Positions 60,131-64,000 of a DNA stretch of 64,000 nt are shown in pieces. The position numbers and the translations under genes are program-made. Source of the DNA: Luminiphilus sp051201685. GTDB lineage: Bacteria; Pseudomonadota; Gammaproteobacteria; Pseudomonadales; Halieaceae. The DNA lies in assembly GCF_051201685.1 (NCBI RefSeq), contig NZ_CP179213.1, positions 620,001 through 684,000 on the forward strand. The letters are read 5' to 3'. Within the stretch, counting starts at the first letter, position 1, and every line of letters starts with the position of its first letter. The notes under the pieces are model-generated. The model ran no database searches. It had not been told where the DNA came from and was given only the letters and a program-made list of their open reading frames with translations.

Positions 60131-61431
60131 TAGTGCCCCTCACCAATGGGCCAATCAGCGGCGTCAATGACGTAGTGGGGCTGCGAGGGGCGATCGCCAC
60201 CCCACTTAGCAGTAAAAATCCCTTGTGGATCCCACTGTCCGGCCTGTTTATCGATATTAAAGTGACGGCCACCACGTGGGTCGCTTCCTACGCCGGCAAT
60301 GTATTGCCAGTTGCCGTAGTTGCTACCGACGTCATAGTCGATGAGGTGTTTTTCAAAAAAAGCCGCGCCAAATCGCCAATCAACCTTCAGCTCATTGATC
60401 AGGCAACTTGCGGCTATTTGTCGGCCGCGATTACTCATCCAGCCGGTCGCTACCAATTGACGCATCAGCGCGTTAACCAAGGGGAAGTTGGTATCCCCGG
60501 CACACCATCGCGCAAAATTTCTCGGGTCAAAGGTGTTGCCGAGTATTTTTCCCGAGCCACCGCCAATCTTGAACATTTGTGCGTCATCAACGACGGCGCG
60601 CCAGTGGAAAAATTCGCGCCACAGAAGTTCGAAAAACAACCAGTAGGTGGACTCATTGCTCAAGTCTTCGCGTTCAAAGCGGAAAACCTCGTGGGCAACC
60701 TCCCGAACCGATAAATTGCCATTGGCTAGCCAGGGCGAAAGCGTGCTGGAGCCGTCCAGCGCATCGAGGCAGTTTCGGGTCTCTTTGTATTGCGTAATTG
60801 AGCGGTCATCAAATACGAACTGTCGCAGGCGCCGCAGGCCAGCTGCACGTCCCCCGGGTAGCGGCAGCATGGTTGGCTTCGAGGTATCTGCAGGTGGGAT
60901 AGCATCAAACTGCGCGGCTGGAGGCGGTGGTAGGGCCTCTGGGGAGGGGCTAGGCCCTCGGACATTGAGTTTCTCGACCGCTCGTCGGAACGGCGAGAAA
61001 ACCTTCGGTAAGTCTTCTAGTTCAAAAGGCAGGTCAGGCTGCTCAAAGAGGCTGTTGCCTCGATGAACTTGCAGGGGAACGGTCAGTTTTTCATCCAGAT
61101 AGGCCAAAGTTTTTCGCTCGTAAGAACCGGGAGTAAAGGTGGTGCTGACCTCAGTGATGGCAAACCGAGCGACGAGATCAGGCAGTACTAGCTCTGGAGA
61201 GCCTTCAAGCACCATGAGCGCTTGTCCCCGCTCAACGAGCTGTTGATGCAGGTCTTGGAGTGACTCTCGTAGGAAGCGCTCGCGTTGGGCACCCACACCC
61301 ACCAAGTTGCACCAGGGGCGCGGCTTGGGCATGAGGTAGACACACAGTAGCGAATCGGCCGCCGTATGGCTGGCAATGGCCGGGTTGTCTATTAGGCGCA
61401 GGTCGTTACGGAACCAGTGAAGATGGCGCAT
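60130..61431 (-). CDS. Cryptochrome DASH / DNA photolyase family protein
   Basis: FAD-binding blue-light protein of 433 residues. N-terminal antenna domain starts LHWFRNDLRLIDNPAI; the C-terminal FAD domain has WRDFFHW-like LLWREFFHW, NWQYIAGVGSDPRGGRHFN and a complete helical region. These features fit the DASH class, which repairs cyclobutane dimers in single-stranded DNA. The gene runs toward the FeS-type photolyase and is coupled to DUF2256 downstream. A class I CPD photolyase is a less likely alternative. Confidence 0.9.
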   Translation of the reverse strand: MRHLHWFRNDLRLIDNPAIASHTAADSLLCVYLMPKPRPWCNLVGVGAQRERFLRESLQDLHQQLVERGQALMVLEGSPELVLPDLVARFAITEVSTTFTPGSYERKTLAYLDEKLTVPLQVHRGNSLFEQPDLPFELEDLPKVFSPFRRAVEKLNVRGPSPSPEALPPPPAAQFDAIPPADTSKPTMLPLPGGRAAGLRRLRQFVFDDRSITQYKETRNCLDALDGSSTLSPWLANGNLSVREVAHEVFRFEREDLSNESTYWLFFELLWREFFHWRAVVDDAQMFKIGGGSGKILGNTFDPRNFARWCAGDTNFPLVNALMRQLVATGWMSNRGRQIAASCLINELKVDWRFGAAFFEKHLIDYDVGSNYGNWQYIAGVGSDPRGGRHFNIDKQAGQWDPQGIFTAKWGGDRPSQPHYVIDAADWPIGEGH

Positions 61432-61560
61432 AGCGTGCTCTTTAAGGGGTTGATGGCGTTACGCCTAAGTGCTCGATTTGGATCGGAGCCGCTGCGCAAG
61501 ACTAGTTTTTTTGTCGCCAAATTCTAAACATTACGACTGACTGAACAGCAGGAGGAAAAA

Positions 61561-61626
61561 ATGTGTGAAAAGTTGGGCACAATAGGGAACTTTCCATCAA
61601 AAACCTTAATTTTTATCGCATCATAG
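61561..61626 (+). CDS. Candidate 21-residue leader ORF before the TonB receptor
   Basis: ATG with a perfect AGGAGG five bases upstream, 21 codons ending in TAG, 46 bases before the receptor start. The peptide (MCEKLGTIGNF...) matches nothing I know. It may be a leader peptide, or the Shine-Dalgarno match may be chance. Confidence 0.3.
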   Translation: MCEKLGTIGNFPSKTLIFIAS

Positions 61627-61672
61627 CGCCTCTGTTTATACCTGCGCCTCGCTAACACACCGGAGATTATTC

Positions 61673-64000
61673 ATGTCGTCACCTGTCAAAAGGTTTTTCG
61701 CTCGTAAAGCCCTAGTCCGCGCTATTGCTGCGGCTGCGGTGGTCACTGCTACCGGTTTCCACGGCACGGTGTATGCCCAAGAAACGTCAGCCATGGTGCG
61801 CGGCAGCGTGACCGATATGTCGGGTGCAGCGGTTGCCGGCGCTGATGTCGTGATTACATCGCAGCGGACTGGTATTGAAAAACGGGTCACGACTGACGAG
61901 CGCGGTTATTACTCTGTGAGAGGGCTTCCAGCCGGGGTCACCTATGACGTCAGTGTCGACGCTAATGGGCTGCAAAAGGCCATGACCGATGACCTGCAGC
62001 TGGCGGTGGGACAACAAGCGGTTCTCAATTACGCATTGAGTACAGAGGAGGAGGTTATTGTGGTCGGTCAGCGGATCGCTGTGGCTGAAACCGCGATTGG
62101 ACCGAATGCTGTCTTTGATCTAAAAAGCCTAGAAGATTCCCCCGCCATTAATCGCAACATCACCGATGTCATTCAGCAAGATCCAAGAATTTTCGTCGAT
62201 CAATCCCGCGGCGATGTCGACGCCATTCAGTGCAACGGCGCCAACCCGCGTTTTAACAGTCTCACTGTTGACGGGATTCGCCTCAACGACGGCTTTGGTC
62301 TAAACAGCAATGGGTATCCGACCCAGCGTATGCCTTTTCCCTACGACGCGATTTCTAGTGTGGCAGTAGAGATGGCACCTATGAGTGTTGTCTACGGTGG
62401 ATTCTCCGCCTGTAACGTCAATGCCGTGACTAAGACCGGCGCCAATGAGCTGTCGGGCTCGGTATTCTTTGATTATGGCTCCGACTCCCTGCGTGGTGAC
62501 AAGCTTGAGGGCGATAGCATTGAATCTCAGGATTACGAAGAAACCCGTTGGGGTTTTGAGCTCGGGGGGGCATTGATAAAAGATAAGCTGTTCTTTTACG
62601 GCGCTTATGAAAAGTACGACGGTGCGGACCTCAATGACCGTGGTTCCATTGGCTCGGGTGCAGTCAATGAGGTGCTGATCTCTCAGGCAGAATTGGATCG
62701 TATTTCACAAATCGCCAGCGATGTTTACGGTTATGAAGCGGGTCGAACCGTCGCCGAGGCCTTCGACTTTGAAGACGAGAAATATCTGGCGAAGATTGAC
62801 TGGTATGCCACGGATACTCAGCGCCTTGCCTTCACCTACATGTATAACGATTCCTTCAACTTTTCGCCCTCAGACGGTGACCTGAACGAATTTGAATTTG
62901 ATAAGCACTTCTATAAGCGGGGCTCTGAACTCACCTCGTATACCCTCAACTGGTACTCTGATTGGACCGCGAATTTCTCCACCGAAGTGCGCTACTCCAT
63001 TAGCAACGTAGACTTTCTTCAGCAGTCGGTTTCCGGTCCAGATTTTGGTGAAGTCCAAATTCGCGCCGGTGACGGCGTGACGGTTTATATGGGCCAAGAT
63101 GACAGCCGTCAAGCCAATGATCTTGAGTGGGATACGGATCAGATGGTATTGCGTGGCTACTATAATTTGGGTGATCACACGATTACTGGTGGCTTCGAAA
63201 GAGAGTCTATTGAGGTTTACAACCTGTTTTATCAGCACACTGACACCGAGCTGCGGTTCAACAGTATCGATGACTTTGAAAATGGTTTAGCCGCTCGGGT
63301 TTATTACGGTAACGCCCTCAGCAACAACGAGCTCGATGCCGCGGTTGATTGGAGCTACGACGTCAGCAGCTTCTACATTGAAGACAAGTGGCAGCTGACC
63401 GACAGCTTATTGCTGACCTTTGGTCTGCGTTATGACTACTACGAAACCGATGATGTGCCAAATGAGAATGCCGATTTTGTGGCTGACTATGGCTTCTCAA
63501 ATACAGCGACTCTTGACGGCATCGATTTGTTGTTGCCGCGCTTCGGCTTCACCTGGGACGCTTCTGACGCAGTAACGGTTCGCGGCGGGATTGGCTTATT
63601 CTCAGGCGGTAATCCGAATGTTTGGTATTCCAACGTCTACTCCAACACCAACACCACGGCAGTACAGACGCAGGACCGTGGTCCCGATCGGGCCGGGGTC
63701 GATCTATTTGCCCAAAACTATGTCTACTGTGAAGATACTGCACCCACCTGTGGGCCGGGCTATGGTGTTCCTGAAAACCTTGCAGCGCAGGTTGCGGCAG
63801 GGGATGGCAGTAACTTTGAGATTGTTTACCTCGATCCCGACTTTGAAGCACCGACAGAATGGAAGTACGCGCTGGGCGCAACTTGGGAGATGGGCAACGG
63901 CTACGTGTTGAGTGCCGACGCTCAAATTACCCGCGGTGAGGACACGGCCATCTACAAACACGGCGATCTTGAATTCACGGGCGAGTTCAACGACTTTGGT
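61673..64000 (+). CDS. TonB-dependent receptor with carboxypeptidase-like N-domain (3' end outside window)
   Basis: Outer-membrane beta-barrel importer. 776 codons are visible and the frame is still open at the window end. Signal peptide: basic start, Ala-rich core and cleavage after VYAQ. Residues of about 40-125 form a carboxypeptidase-regulatory (CarbopepD_reg) beta-sandwich (RGSVTDMSGAAVAGADV). A TonB-box-like EEEVIVVG follows, then the plug (NPRFNSLTVDGIRLNDGFG) and barrel strands with many aromatic residues (for example FYIEDKWQLTD, TFGLRYDYYE). The type is Oar-like. Substrate unknown; carbohydrates or peptides are typical for this class in marine bacteria. CGGAG precedes the ATG. Confidence 0.92.
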   Translation, partial: MSSPVKRFFARKALVRAIAAAAVVTATGFHGTVYAQETSAMVRGSVTDMSGAAVAGADVVITSQRTGIEKRVTTDERGYYSVRGLPAGVTYDVSVDANGLQKAMTDDLQLAVGQQAVLNYALSTEEEVIVVGQRIAVAETAIGPNAVFDLKSLEDSPAINRNITDVIQQDPRIFVDQSRGDVDAIQCNGANPRFNSLTVDGIRLNDGFGLNSNGYPTQRMPFPYDAISSVAVEMAPMSVVYGGFSACNVNAVTKTGANELSGSVFFDYGSDSLRGDKLEGDSIESQDYEETRWGFELGGALIKDKLFFYGAYEKYDGADLNDRGSIGSGAVNEVLISQAELDRISQIASDVYGYEAGRTVAEAFDFEDEKYLAKIDWYATDTQRLAFTYMYNDSFNFSPSDGDLNEFEFDKHFYKRGSELTSYTLNWYSDWTANFSTEVRYSISNVDFLQQSVSGPDFGEVQIRAGDGVTVYMGQDDSRQANDLEWDTDQMVLRGYYNLGDHTITGGFERESIEVYNLFYQHTDTELRFNSIDDFENGLAARVYYGNALSNNELDAAVDWSYDVSSFYIEDKWQLTDSLLLTFGLRYDYYETDDVPNENADFVADYGFSNTATLDGIDLLLPRFGFTWDASDAVTVRGGIGLFSGGNPNVWYSNVYSNTNTTAVQTQDRGPDRAGVDLFAQNYVYCEDTAPTCGPGYGVPENLAAQVAAGDGSNFEIVYLDPDFEAPTEWKYALGATWEMGNGYVLSADAQITRGEDTAIYKHGDLEFTGEFNDFG

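Overview
The window is one contiguous piece of a gammaproteobacterial chromosome, probably a marine, aerobic, oligotroph-like lineage related to the OM60/NOR5-SAR92-Cellvibrionales group. That placement is an inference. It rests on the gammaproteobacterial order of the str, S10, spc and alpha ribosomal operons, the fabA-fabB pair, an octaprenyl-type polyprenyl synthase, a uvrA-MFS-ssb block, a CYP153 P450, several photolyases and a TonB-dependent receptor. I see no tRNA, rRNA, CRISPR array, prophage or insertion sequence.

Layout. 1-8169: 3' part of rpoC, then rpsL-rpsG-fusA-tuf, closed by a strong intrinsic terminator. 8170-15700: an accessory insert between tuf and the S10 operon, holding a 2211-residue secreted protein made of about sixteen DUF11 domains and, convergent to it, a small membrane protein with two TM2 domains. 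15937-29840: the S10, spc and alpha operons (rpsJ to rplQ, including secY, rpmJ and rpoA), driven by a near-consensus promoter and ending in a terminator. 29990-32364: a metallo-beta-lactamase-fold lipoprotein resembling N-acyl-homoserine-lactone lactonases, and a CYP153-type P450. 32484-39914: uvrA, divergent to an MFS transporter, ssb, an RmlD-like protein without the catalytic Tyr/Lys, moaB and moeA. 39958-45542: fabA-fabB, divergent to manC-galU-algC (sugar nucleotide supply). 45554-50633: ispB, divergent to rplU-rpmA, then obgE-proB-ZIP transporter. 50645-51727: hemH. 51823-58210: an operon of three acyl-CoA dehydrogenases followed by two overlapping ABC1/UbiB-family kinases. 58250-61431: an iron-sulfur photolyase (FeS-BCP) facing a cryptochrome-DASH gene whose stop codon overlaps the start of a short DUF2256 zinc-ribbon gene. 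61673-64000: a TonB-dependent receptor cut by the window end.

Function. Most of the window is core housekeeping: translation, transcription, protein export, DNA repair, lipids, haem, quinone side chain, molybdenum cofactor. The accessory parts are the DUF11/TM2 insert, the lactonase-like/P450 pair, the acyl-CoA dehydrogenase-ABC1 kinase block and the light-repair cluster with DUF2256. No part shows compelling evidence of a wholly new system. The strongest leads are the giant DUF11 protein inside the ribosomal superlocus, the cry-DASH/DUF2256 translational coupling next to FeS-BCP and twin ABC1 kinases, and the catalytically degenerate RmlD-like protein between ssb and moaB.
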